26,455 nucleotides of DNA, taken from positions 1 through 26,455 of the IMG/VR virus record IMGVR_UViG_3300007541_000174; one strand, written 5' to 3'. This stretch comes from a virus. Positions 14,017-21,826 of this stretch are shown piece after piece; position 1 is the stretch's first letter, and each line of letters begins with the position of its first letter. The position numbers were made by a program, and so were the translations under genes. Below the pieces are notes generated by a model. The model ran no database searches and was not told the DNA's origin. It saw nothing but the letters and a program-made list of their open reading frames with translations.

Positions 14017-14058
14017 GGTATTGTCGGCCATAAACGACTTAATTTGGTATTGTCAGCC
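14017..14058 (+). repeat. Two-copy direct repeat in the polymerase leader
   Basis: GGTATTGTCGGCC (14017-14029) and GGTATTGTCAGCC (14046-14058) differ at one base and are 29 bases apart. The second ends 13 bases before the TAGGAG Shine-Dalgarno of the polymerase gene. The first can form a small GTCG...CGAC hairpin. It is a candidate operator; T4 gp43 represses its own translation by binding the leader RNA, but these repeats do not copy the T4 operator. Confidence 0.75.
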
Positions 14059-14081
14059 GAAAGTGGCAAATAGGAGAATAA

Positions 14082-16754
14082 ATGAGTTACGTAGACGCTC
14101 TGTGGGACAGAGATAAGGATATAATCAAAGTCGTTGAACGAAATAAAAACGGCGAAAGAGAATTCCGAGAATTTCCAGCAAGATATATATTTTACTATAA
14201 AGATCCTCGAGGTAAAACGCAAAGTACTTTGGGCGATTCTGTTACCCGTGTGGTATGCAAAAGTTGGAAAGACTTTCTTAAAGAACAAAAAATTAACAAA
14301 CACCGCGGACTGTATGAAGCAGACATTAATCCTGTTTATCGACTGCTTGAAGAAAACTATCTAGGTCAGGACGCACCTAATCTACACAAAGCATTTTTCG
14401 ACATTGAGGTTGATTTTGATCCTAAGCGTGGATATAGTTCACCTGAAGATCCATTTACACCTATTACAGCAATTACGGTGTATTTACAATGGATGGAAAG
14501 TCTTGTAACACTTGCACTACCTCCTAAGGCTATGTCAATGGATGATGCCAAGTATGCAGTTAAAGACTTTGATAACGTTCACCTGTTTACCAGCGAAGCA
14601 GAAATGCTTGATACATTCCTAACACTAATTCAAGATGCAGATATTTTAAGTGGCTGGAACTCCGAAGGTTATGATATACCTTACACCATTAATAGAATTA
14701 CAAAGGTACTAAGCAAAGAAGATACTAGACGTTTCTGCTTATGGGATCAGTATCCTAAGAAAAGAACTTATGAAAAGTTCGGAAGAGAACAAGAAACCTA
14801 TGACCTAATAGGCAGACAGCATTTAGATAGTCTTGAACTTTATCGTAAATACACGTATGAAGAAAGACACACATATCGACTTGACGCTATTGGCGAAATG
14901 GAAGTTGGCGAAACAAAAACTGTGTACGAAGGTACACTCGATCAACTTTATAACAATGACTTCAGAACGTTCATCGAGTACAACAGACAAGACGTTGCAC
15001 TACTGGACAAGTTGGACAAAAAACTAAGGTTCATTGATTTAGCCAACGAACTTGCTCACGCAAATACAGTTTTGCTACCCACCACGATGGGTGCAGTAGC
15101 AGTTACAGAACAAGCAATTATTAACGAAGCACACAGACGTGGCTTTGTTGTTCCTAATAGGGTACACAGAGAACCAGGTAGTGAACCTGCCGCAGGTGCT
15201 TATGTTGCTTATCCTAAAAAAGGATTGCATGACTGGATTGGATCGATGGACTTAAACTCACTATATCCGTCAGTAATTAGATCGCTGAACATGGATCCTG
15301 CAACTGTTGTAGGACAACTAAGACAAAACTATACACAAGAACACGTCGATCAAGAAATGACATTGCGTAAAAAATCATTTGCGGCGGCATGGGAAGGCAA
15401 ATTTGGTAGTCTTGAGTATGATGCTGTTATGGAAAAACGCAAGGATCTTGCAATCACAATTGACTGGGAAAATGGTGAAGAAGACACAATGAGTGCCGCG
15501 GAAGTTTATAGGCTTATCTTTGAAAGTAATCAACCGTGGATGCTTACTGCTAACGGTACTATTCTTACATCAGAAAAAGAAGGTGTTATCCCAGGACTAC
15601 TAGAACGTTGGTATGCTGAACGTAAAGAGATGCAGGCTAAGAAAAAACAAGCAATTGACGCAGGTAACAAAATTGAAGAAGCATTCTGGGACAAACGACA
15701 ACTTGTTAAGAAAATTAATCTTAACTCTTTGTATGGGGCCATTCTTAATCCTGGTTGTAGATTTTTTGACCCTAGGATCGGGCAAAGTACAACACTTACA
15801 GGTAGACGTATTACTAAACATATGGCCGCAAAGGTAAATGAAATTATCACAGGCGAATATGATCACACAGGTAAGGCAATTATCTATGGTGATACTGACT
15901 CCTGTTACTTTAGTGCATACACCAGTCTACGTGCAGAAATCGAAAAGGGCGAAGTAGAATGGAACAAAGAAACAGTAACACAACTGTATGATACTATCTG
16001 TGAAGAAGCAAACGAAAGTTTTCCAAAATTTATGCAAGATGCATTTCATTGTCCTAAGTCAAGAAGTACAGATGTTATTGCGGCTGGACGTGAAATTGTT
16101 GGCTCAAAAGGCTTGTTCATTACAAAGAAACGCTATGCTGTTTTGATTTATGATTTAGAAGGCCATCGTGTTGATGTTGATGGCAAACCAGGTAAGGTAA
16201 AAGCAATGGGTCTTGATCTTAAGAGATCAGATACTCCTGTGTTTATGCAGGACTTCCTAAGTGAAGTATTGTTGGCTGTGCTGACAGGTGCCCAAGAAGA
16301 ACAGGTGCTTGATATGATTAGCGAGTTCCGAACAAAATTTAAAGCAAGACCTGGTTGGGAAAAAGGTTCACCTAAACGTGCAAATAACGTTACGGATTAT
16401 CATGCTAAAGAAAAGAAGCAAGGTAAAACAAATATGCCAGGACACGTAAGAGCAAGTATTAACTGGAATACGTTACGTGAGTTAAATGGTGACAATTATA
16501 GTATGCGAATTGTTGACGGTATGAAGGTAATCGTTTGCAAACTAAAAAACAATCCATTGGGATATACTTCGGTTGCGTATCCTACAGACGAACTAAGACT
16601 GCCTAATTGGTTTCAAGAACTTCCGTTTTCGGATGATGAAATGGAATCAGTTATCATTGATAACAAATTGGACAATCTTATAGGCGTTTTGGATTGGGAT
16701 ATTAAATCAACCGAACAGAAGAATACATTCAATAATTTATTTGACTTTGAATGA
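14082..16754 (+). CDS. 43: Family B DNA polymerase (T4 gp43-like)
   Basis: At 890 residues it is close to T4 gp43 (898). It copies phage DNA and proofreads. Exonuclease motifs are intact: FFDIEVDF with Asp107 and Glu109, the NSEGYDIPY segment (Exo II) and YNRQDVALLDKL (Exo III). Polymerase motif A is DLNSLYPSVI with Asp390, motif B is KKINLNSLYGAI (~543-554) and motif C is YGDTDSC with Asp604 and Asp606. The C-terminus (FNNLFDFE) is a likely clamp-binding peptide, as at the end of T4 gp43. TAGGAG precedes the ATG, with a repeat-bearing leader upstream. The sliding clamp follows; the clamp-loader genes 44 and 62, which neighbour these genes in T4, are not in the window. Confidence 0.97.
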   Translation: MSYVDALWDRDKDIIKVVERNKNGEREFREFPARYIFYYKDPRGKTQSTLGDSVTRVVCKSWKDFLKEQKINKHRGLYEADINPVYRLLEENYLGQDAPNLHKAFFDIEVDFDPKRGYSSPEDPFTPITAITVYLQWMESLVTLALPPKAMSMDDAKYAVKDFDNVHLFTSEAEMLDTFLTLIQDADILSGWNSEGYDIPYTINRITKVLSKEDTRRFCLWDQYPKKRTYEKFGREQETYDLIGRQHLDSLELYRKYTYEERHTYRLDAIGEMEVGETKTVYEGTLDQLYNNDFRTFIEYNRQDVALLDKLDKKLRFIDLANELAHANTVLLPTTMGAVAVTEQAIINEAHRRGFVVPNRVHREPGSEPAAGAYVAYPKKGLHDWIGSMDLNSLYPSVIRSLNMDPATVVGQLRQNYTQEHVDQEMTLRKKSFAAAWEGKFGSLEYDAVMEKRKDLAITIDWENGEEDTMSAAEVYRLIFESNQPWMLTANGTILTSEKEGVIPGLLERWYAERKEMQAKKKQAIDAGNKIEEAFWDKRQLVKKINLNSLYGAILNPGCRFFDPRIGQSTTLTGRRITKHMAAKVNEIITGEYDHTGKAIIYGDTDSCYFSAYTSLRAEIEKGEVEWNKETVTQLYDTICEEANESFPKFMQDAFHCPKSRSTDVIAAGREIVGSKGLFITKKRYAVLIYDLEGHRVDVDGKPGKVKAMGLDLKRSDTPVFMQDFLSEVLLAVLTGAQEEQVLDMISEFRTKFKARPGWEKGSPKRANNVTDYHAKEKKQGKTNMPGHVRASINWNTLRELNGDNYSMRIVDGMKVIVCKLKNNPLGYTSVAYPTDELRLPNWFQELPFSDDEMESVIIDNKLDNLIGVLDWDIKSTEQKNTFNNLFDFE

Positions 16755-16769
16755 TTTTCTAAATATAAT
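16741..16769 (+). promoter_or_regulatory. Sigma70-like promoter for the clamp gene
   Basis: TTGACT (16741-16746), a 17-base spacer and perfect TATAAT (16764-16769). The -35 box lies in the last codons of the polymerase gene. A CTAAATA at 16759-16765 overlaps the -10, so the same site may serve host and late-modified polymerase. ATG follows at 16790. Confidence 0.7.
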
Positions 16770-16789
16770 ATAAGGAACGGAGAAAAAAC

Positions 16790-17521
16790 ATGAAAGACAT
16801 TTTACAAGACATTGTAGCACATACACACGCACTTGGCTTTTTAAACATTGTTAAGGTAAACGGTGATGATGCACAAACAGGTATCGATAGCATGGCGGAA
16901 GATCGCTCTGTTATCCTACAAGCAAACACAAAGACTGCCCAGATAGAAATGAAGGGTACCTTTGGTATGCCAAACCTAAATAAACTAGACATTCACTTGA
17001 AGTGTCCAGAATATAAGGATGGTGCAAAGATTGACGTGGTAACTGCTGACAGAAATGGTTCAACTATTCCAGTTGGTATTCACTTTGAAAATCAAACAGG
17101 CGATTTTAAAAACGACTATCGTTTTATGAACGCAGAGATTATTAATGAAAAACTTAAAACCATTAAGTTCAAGGGTGCAAGTTGGGACGTTGAAGTATCA
17201 CCGACTGTTGCAAGTATTCAACGATTTAAACTTCAAGCAACTGCTAACGCAGAAGAAACTGTGTTTACTGTGATTGCTGACGGTAATGACGTTAAGTTTA
17301 AATTTGGTGATGCAAGTACACACGCAGGTGAATTTATTTTTGCTACTGGTATTCCAGGTAAACTTAAAAACGAATGGGCATGGCCTGTTGCACAGGTAAT
17401 GGCTATTTTAAATTTGAGCGGAGATAAGATTATGCGTATTTCTGATCAAGGTGCTATGCAGATTGCTGTTGATAGTGGTCTTGCAAATTATGAGTATATC
17501 TTACCAGCACAAAGCAAATAG
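16790..17521 (+). CDS. 45: Sliding clamp (T4 gp45-like)
   Basis: The 243-residue product directly follows the polymerase and is close in size to T4 gp45 (228). It forms the ring that holds polymerase on DNA and, in T4, also activates late transcription. The sequence has the repeated beta-rich, low-Cys texture of clamps (DRSVILQANTKTAQIEMKG near the start; VFTVIADGNDVKFKFGDAS, then a hydrophobic strand FIFATG) and ends with a strand pattern MRISDQGAMQIAVDSGLANY followed by YILPA, as in the last domain of gp45. GGAG lies 9 bases before the ATG. Its own promoter would let it be made in excess of polymerase. A DsbA-like protein is also encoded, consistent with a T4-type late transcription system. 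Confidence 0.85.
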   Translation: MKDILQDIVAHTHALGFLNIVKVNGDDAQTGIDSMAEDRSVILQANTKTAQIEMKGTFGMPNLNKLDIHLKCPEYKDGAKIDVVTADRNGSTIPVGIHFENQTGDFKNDYRFMNAEIINEKLKTIKFKGASWDVEVSPTVASIQRFKLQATANAEETVFTVIADGNDVKFKFGDASTHAGEFIFATGIPGKLKNEWAWPVAQVMAILNLSGDKIMRISDQGAMQIAVDSGLANYEYILPAQSK

Positions 17522-17527
17522 GAGTTT

Positions 17528-17722
17528 ATGTCTAAACCGACTTTAGTACAAAAAATAGGCACATGGCATTCTAAGATATTTGGATATGTTAGTGAAAAGG
17601 CAAAAACAAGTAAAGTATGGGCAATACTATTAACAGCATTGGTGATTTACGAACTGATAGAACACTTAGTATTTCCTTGGTTAGTTCCATTACTCGCTAT
17701 AATGGCATTTGGAGGAAAATAA
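17528..17722 (+). CDS. Small single-pass or hairpin membrane protein, 64 aa
   Basis: TAGGAG lies just upstream of the ATG. A basic, amphipathic N-terminal third (LVQKIGTWHSKIFGYVSEKAK) precedes a hydrophobic stretch VWAILLTALVIYELIEHLVF and a second PWLVPLLAIMAFGG, so it is a one- or two-segment membrane protein with the N-terminus probably inside. No family is recognised. The next gene starts on the base after its stop, with the Shine-Dalgarno GGAGG inside this gene's last codons. Confidence 0.7.
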   Translation: MSKPTLVQKIGTWHSKIFGYVSEKAKTSKVWAILLTALVIYELIEHLVFPWLVPLLAIMAFGGK

Positions 17723-19267
17723 TTGAATACTAATCTAACACAAGAACAAAAGGATTACGCAATATACCTTCCGGCATTGAGTGGCTTCTATGCTACCTTT
17801 ATTGGTAAACAACGCAGAGAAGAGTATGTAGATAAAAGTCGTATTCCTTTTCCGAACAACGACATGGAAGGTCTTAATTGGCTTAATCCACAAAAGGGTA
17901 TATTCCAATATCATTGGACTTTGTATTCTGCAGGACACGCCGAACTTGACATTAACAAGGACGCACCTAAAGAATTAATGATCCGTGAACGTGATCGCGA
18001 AAATAGTTGGCTACTTGGTGACTCAGGTGGTTTCCAGATTGGTAAGGGTGTTTGGGAAGGTGATTGGAAAGATCCTAATTGTCCTAAGGCTAAAAAGAAA
18101 CGTGAGCAGGTTCTTGCGTGGATGGATGCTTATATGGACTATGGTATGATCCTTGATATTCCGGCTTGGGTGGCACGTTCTCCGGCAGGTGCAAAAGCAA
18201 CTGGAATTAGCACATATCAAGAAGCCGTTAATGCTACACGCATTAACAACGATTACTTTATGAAGAATCGTACAGGTGCTTGTAAGTTCTTAAACGTATT
18301 GCAAGGTGAAAACCATGCAGACGCTGAAGATTGGTATCAGCAGATGAAAGACTACTGTGATCCTAAGAAATATCCAAATGATCATTTTAACGGATGGTCA
18401 ATGGGTGGTCAGAATATGTGTGATGTACACTTGGTACTAAAACGCTTGATAGCATTACGTTTTGATGGATTGCTTGAAAAAGGCAAACACGACTTTATGC
18501 ACTTCTTGGGTACAAGTAAACTAGAGTGGGCAACGTTGCTTACCGACATTCAAAGAGCAGTTCGCAAATATCACAATGAAAACTTTACAATTACATTTGA
18601 CTGTGCTTCACCGTTCCTAGCAACAGCAAATGGTCAGATCTATTGTGAACTTGAAACAGAAGATCGTAAGAAGTGGGTTTATAGAATGGTACCTAGCATT
18701 GACAACAAAGCACTTGCAACTGATACTACACCCTTTGGTCAAGCATTTGTTCGTGAAGGGAAACATGGAAGTTTTAAAGATTCGCCAATTACAGCAAATC
18801 TACAAGCCAAAGATATTTGCATCTATGCACCAGGCGACCTAAATAAAATAGGTAAAGAAGGCAGAACAAGTTGGGATAGTTTTTCATATGCGATCCAAAT
18901 GGGTCATAATGTATGGAGTCACATTAATGCAGTACAAGAAGCAAACAGACAATATGATACGGGACGAGTTCCTGCAATGCTTGTCGAAGAACGCTTTGAC
19001 AGGATATTTTTTAGAGATGTTGTGGAGGCAATATTCGCAACTGACAACCGCGACACAGCGAACGCGGTGGTAGAAGAGTTTTCGAGATTCTGGATGTCAA
19101 TTATTGGCACTAGAGGAGCAACAGGTAAAAAAACTGTGAATGCTAGTACACAGTTTAATGCTCTTTTTGAGGTGGATGCACCAATATTAAAAGAAGACGA
19201 AGACGTTCATGAAGATGGATGTTTTAGTGAAGATGAAGAAAATAAACTAGAAGAACTGGAGGCATAA
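17723..19267 (+). CDS. dpdA: TGT-superfamily base-exchange enzyme, DpdA-like
   Basis: The TTG start is supported by GGAGG at 17711-17715, seven bases upstream. The 514 residues contain the TIM-barrel signatures of tRNA-guanine transglycosylases: DSGGFQ (100-105), a base-recognition Asp in DIPAW (145-149), LQGE (193-196), Gly228-Gly229 in WSMGGQ, HFLGTS (260-265) and the catalytic-type Asp293 in FDCASP. The CxCxxC...H zinc site of tRNA TGTs is not seen after this point, and the protein has ~200 extra C-terminal residues. Loss of that zinc site and the larger size are features of DpdA enzymes, which swap guanine in DNA for a 7-deazaguanine. FolE and a QueD-like gene nearby support that. A tRNA substrate remains possible. 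Confidence 0.8.
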   Translation: MNTNLTQEQKDYAIYLPALSGFYATFIGKQRREEYVDKSRIPFPNNDMEGLNWLNPQKGIFQYHWTLYSAGHAELDINKDAPKELMIRERDRENSWLLGDSGGFQIGKGVWEGDWKDPNCPKAKKKREQVLAWMDAYMDYGMILDIPAWVARSPAGAKATGISTYQEAVNATRINNDYFMKNRTGACKFLNVLQGENHADAEDWYQQMKDYCDPKKYPNDHFNGWSMGGQNMCDVHLVLKRLIALRFDGLLEKGKHDFMHFLGTSKLEWATLLTDIQRAVRKYHNENFTITFDCASPFLATANGQIYCELETEDRKKWVYRMVPSIDNKALATDTTPFGQAFVREGKHGSFKDSPITANLQAKDICIYAPGDLNKIGKEGRTSWDSFSYAIQMGHNVWSHINAVQEANRQYDTGRVPAMLVEERFDRIFFRDVVEAIFATDNRDTANAVVEEFSRFWMSIIGTRGATGKKTVNASTQFNALFEVDAPILKEDEDVHEDGCFSEDEENKLEELEA

Positions 19268-19461
19268 TGTCAAAGATAAAAAATAAAAAAGTGAAAAAAC
19301 TAATGCAAGATCACGAATACTATTCAAACAAAGTTGAAGAGATCGAAAGAGAACGTAGTGTATTTAGAGATTTCGGACATAAGGCATTATTAATTAAACT
19401 TAAAAAAACAAAATTATATCTTAAAGATCAAATTGATAGGTTATTAAAAAATGAAGCGTGA
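19267..19461 (+). CDS. DUF465/YdcH-like small helical protein
   Basis: GGAGG precedes an ATG that shares a base with the upstream stop (TAATG). The 64 residues follow the DUF465 pattern: a His in DHEYYSNKVEEIERE, then LKKTKLYLKDQIDRLL, where the 'LKK-x-KL-x-LKDxI' block is the family hallmark. It should fold as a short antiparallel helical coiled coil. The function of this family is unknown. Coupling to the DpdA-like gene may reflect only gene packing. Confidence 0.7.
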   Translation: MSKIKNKKVKKLMQDHEYYSNKVEEIERERSVFRDFGHKALLIKLKKTKLYLKDQIDRLLKNEA

Positions 19462-19978
19462 TTATACAGATGGCGTAAGGGACGATGTTAACTACTTTAC
19501 AGGCTTTGAAGTAGAAAAAACACCTGCGTATGATATGGACACACTATTTGTCGTAGGTTGTCGTCCACTAGAAGAAGTTCTTGCTAAAGCAGAAGATCAC
19601 CATGTGGATCATATCTATCTTGGTGCTAATCATAGTTTTGTTCCAAAAGAAGAATGGGAAGATTTGGTACTAGGATTATTAGACGCTAAATCGTCTTTGG
19701 GTAGAAATTATATGGTAACACTTGATTATGATGTTAAGTATCACGAATGGATACTAGAATGTGGAATGACCGAAAGACACAACTTTATTCCACTGTTAAG
19801 TGTAAAACTACCTTATGTAACTCAACTAGGCTACAATGCTTGTATTAAGATTGATGACTCAGACTTTAATCATTCCAATCCTGGAGTTTGGATTCATCAA
19901 GTTCATGACCTTTTGGACAGAAATAAATTCACGGATTGGAGCAAATATGGCAACGATAATCCGGTTGACAAAGAATAA
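19451..19978 (+). CDS. Hypothetical protein, 175 aa
   Basis: The ATG lies inside the end of the DUF465-like gene (11-base overlap). The sequence is an alpha/beta type: strands TLFVVGCR, HIYLGAN and YMVTLDYDVKYH alternate with helices, giving a Rossmann-like or TIM-like feel, and a conserved-looking end YNACIKIDDSDFNHSNPGVW. I do not recognise a family and see no clear catalytic motif, though several His, Asp and Cys are clustered (DVKYHEWILECG). It sits between the DpdA-like and QueD-like genes, so an accessory role in the same pathway deserves testing. Confidence 0.7.
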   Translation: MKRDYTDGVRDDVNYFTGFEVEKTPAYDMDTLFVVGCRPLEEVLAKAEDHHVDHIYLGANHSFVPKEEWEDLVLGLLDAKSSLGRNYMVTLDYDVKYHEWILECGMTERHNFIPLLSVKLPYVTQLGYNACIKIDDSDFNHSNPGVWIHQVHDLLDRNKFTDWSKYGNDNPVDKE

Positions 19979-19993
19979 GAAAGGCACTATACT
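19965..19993 (+). promoter_or_regulatory. Sigma70-like promoter abutting the QueD-like start
   Basis: TTGACA (19965-19970), exactly 17 bases, TATACT (19988-19993). The -10 box touches the ATG at 19994, so a transcript would start near position 20000, inside the annotated gene. It implies either a leaderless or shorter product (ATG 20003 or 20054) or a chance match in the 3' end of the upstream gene. Confidence 0.55.
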
Positions 19994-20437
19994 ATGAGTA
20001 CAATGGACGAAATTATTAAAGAAGCAACGAAAACTGAAAATCATGAGAGAATCATGAATACTGCTAAACGTATGATTTGGGTTACGTTCCGCAAGGAAGG
20101 TATCCACAAGTATCCTGCGGCACTGACTGATCCAAGTCTTGCAACAGGTGATGAATATGATGTTTCGTTCTTGGGTTATCCCCACAGACACATATTTCAT
20201 TTCAAGGTCGGTATCACTGTAACTCACAACGACAGAGATATCGAATTCATTCAATTTAAACGTTGGTTGGAGAAATTATATGACAGTAAGACACTAGAGT
20301 TAGACTACAAGAGTTGTGAAATGATGGCTGACGATCTATATGAAAAGATTTCAGCGAAACACCCGGGCAGAGAGGTTCACATCGACATCAGTGAAGATGG
20401 TGAAAACGGTGCCCATATCGAATACGCAAAATATTAA
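19994..20437 (+). CDS. QueD/PTPS-like T-fold protein
   Basis: I aligned it by eye to E. coli QueD (6-carboxytetrahydropterin synthase). VTFRKEGIHKYP (30-41) matches the TFEAAHRLP segment with His38; GYPHRHIFHFKVGIT (61-75) matches the HGH zinc block (His64, His66); RDIEFIQFKRWL (81-92) matches IDF-x-x-LK; LDYKSCEMMADDL (103-115) matches the NPTSE-x-LA segment with Glu109; HIDISED (129-135) matches the VxVxET end with Glu134. The catalytic Cys of QueD (just before the GRLHGH block) is absent, with Leu near that place. So it may be a divergent QueD, another pterin synthase, or an inactive binder. AAGG before ATG 19994 supports that start, but see the promoter entry. Confidence 0.65.
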   Translation: MSTMDEIIKEATKTENHERIMNTAKRMIWVTFRKEGIHKYPAALTDPSLATGDEYDVSFLGYPHRHIFHFKVGITVTHNDRDIEFIQFKRWLEKLYDSKTLELDYKSCEMMADDLYEKISAKHPGREVHIDISEDGENGAHIEYAKY

Positions 20438-20448
20438 AGGAGATGACT

Positions 20449-20694
20449 GTGTCATATTTTGCAGATAGACCCGATGTTGTTAAGATCTTTGATGATCTTG
20501 ACAAGTTCCGTAACTTTTGTCGCTTCAATGCGTACAAATTTGACGAAGCGAATATGTATAAAACAGATTCGCTAGAATGGAAGGCTTACCAAAGCGGTAA
20601 GTCAAATTGGCCTTGGGGTGCTCAAAAGCAAAAGCCAAAGTTCAATAACAATGGCTTTAAGAAACCTTACAAAGGTAAACGTAAAAGCAATTAA
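20449..20694 (+). CDS. Small basic-tailed protein, 81 aa
   Basis: AAAGGAG at 20436-20442 decides the start: ATG 20443 directly abuts it, while GTG 20449 has a normal six-base gap, so GTG is preferred. The N-terminal part (SYFADRPDVVKIFDDLDKFR) is acidic and helical; then a Cys-containing stretch FCRFNAYKFDEANMYK and a Trp/Lys/Asn-rich tail (NWPWGAQKQKPKFNNNGFKK) ending basic. The tail could bind nucleic acid. No family is recognised. Confidence 0.65.
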   Translation: MSYFADRPDVVKIFDDLDKFRNFCRFNAYKFDEANMYKTDSLEWKAYQSGKSNWPWGAQKQKPKFNNNGFKKPYKGKRKSN

Positions 20695-20716
20695 GTTTGC
20701 AAGGAGTTGTAGTATT

Positions 20717-21826
20717 ATGAAAATATGGTTAGTAGATTTAGAAGCAGTTGAAACTAGGTACACAGCACAGTGGAAAGTTCACCTGCCTAAGATTCTTAAA
20801 CGTGTTGGCGGATTACATCCTGAAAGGGTTGACATTGAAGTCATGGACGGTGCTGACGATATTCCTGATGCTACAACTCCTGGTGCGTTTTTAAACTTTG
20901 GTGGTACAAACATTTATAAATGCACACAGATAGAAAAACTATCAAGAGCATTTACAGCAGGTAAAGTAAAAGACGGAGATCAAATTATCTTCACAGATGC
21001 GTGGCATCCTGGTATTATTAATGTGAAGTACATGGCAGAATTGCTAGGTATTAAGGTTGTTACACACGGACTATGGCACGCCGGTAGTTATGATCCTGCA
21101 GATTTCTTAGGACGTATTATAGGTGATGCACGATGGGTAAGACACGCTGAAAAGAGTTTCTTCCACGCATATGATCATAATCACTTTGCTAGTGATTTTC
21201 ATATTGATTTATTCTGTCTTGAATTGCTAGGTATAGATAGAGAATCAGCAAAAGCAACTTATATTAAAAATAAAAAGATAGTGCGTACAGGTTGGCCAAT
21301 GGAATATACAAAAGACTCGTTGGTGCCATATCGCAATATGAAAAAAAGAAAACTTATTCTGTTTCCGCATAGAGTTGCTCCTGAAAAACAACCAGACATC
21401 TTTTATGACTTAAAAGAAACTCTGCAGGATGACTATGAGTTTGTTGTATGTCAAGAACAACATTTAAGTAAAATTGAATATCATAATTTACTAGGCGAAG
21501 CAAAAATGATTTTTAGTGCTAATCTACAAGAAACACTAGGCATTAGTGCATACGAAGGTGCTGTTGTAGATGCGTTTCCGTTAGTTCCAGACAGGTTATC
21601 ATACAAAGAAATGTATGATGATTATTTTAAGTACCCAAGTGAATGGACTGAGTCGTTTGAAGCATACAAAGAACACAAAGACAAATTAATTGAAAAAATA
21701 CATTGGGTAATGAATGATCATAAAAAGCATTTACCAAAAATAGATACACTTGTTAAATTTTTATCCGATGAGTATTTTAGTTGTAAAAATTTAATTAGAA
21801 CTTTAGAGAATAAAGACAATGATTAA
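20717..21826 (+). CDS. GT-B-type glycosyltransferase
   Basis: AAGGAG at 20701-20706 sets the start at ATG 20717, ten bases on; the frame is open further upstream but into the previous gene. The 369 residues have two Rossmann-like halves. The second half shows the GT4-type pattern: RKLILFPHRVAPEKQPDIF (phosphate-loop strand and helix), YEFVVCQ, and ANLQETLGISAYEGAVVDAF, where Glu-x-x-Gly-x-x-x-x-Glu (ETLGISAYEG) is the donor-sugar-phosphate motif. The first half has aromatic, His-rich acceptor-like loops (THGLWHAGSYDPADFLG). T4 DNA glucosyltransferases are also GT-B. It overlaps the oxygenase by 8 bases, and this linkage to oxygenase and folE suggests, but does not show, a role in base hypermodification. 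Confidence 0.75.
   Translation: MKIWLVDLEAVETRYTAQWKVHLPKILKRVGGLHPERVDIEVMDGADDIPDATTPGAFLNFGGTNIYKCTQIEKLSRAFTAGKVKDGDQIIFTDAWHPGIINVKYMAELLGIKVVTHGLWHAGSYDPADFLGRIIGDARWVRHAEKSFFHAYDHNHFASDFHIDLFCLELLGIDRESAKATYIKNKKIVRTGWPMEYTKDSLVPYRNMKKRKLILFPHRVAPEKQPDIFYDLKETLQDDYEFVVCQEQHLSKIEYHNLLGEAKMIFSANLQETLGISAYEGAVVDAFPLVPDRLSYKEMYDDYFKYPSEWTESFEAYKEHKDKLIEKIHWVMNDHKKHLPKIDTLVKFLSDEYFSCKNLIRTLENKDND

Noticed and set aside
13978-14081. Possible tRNA or CRISPR-like unit at the repeat before the polymerase
   Set aside because: Only two copies of a 13-base repeat, no spacer pattern, and no cloverleaf with acceptor and T-arm pairing could be built. I saw no tRNA, CRISPR array, insertion sequence or attachment site anywhere in the window.
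14007-14303. 98-residue minus-strand open frame across the polymerase start
   Set aside because: Antisense to the polymerase leader and N-terminus; no promoter or Shine-Dalgarno and Phe-rich shadow composition.
15530-15866. Several open frames on both strands within the polymerase gene
   Set aside because: All overlap the conserved polymerase motif B to C region, which explains the sequence fully.
17723-19267. Reading as a queuine tRNA-ribosyltransferase acting on tRNA
   Set aside because: The zinc-binding CxCxxC...H motif of tRNA TGTs is not seen and the protein is longer; a DpdA-like role fits better, though tRNA is not excluded.
20618-20716. Upstream extension of the GT-B gene by 33 residues
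   Set aside because: Runs through the coding region of the previous gene in another frame; AAGGAG at 20701 points to ATG 20717.
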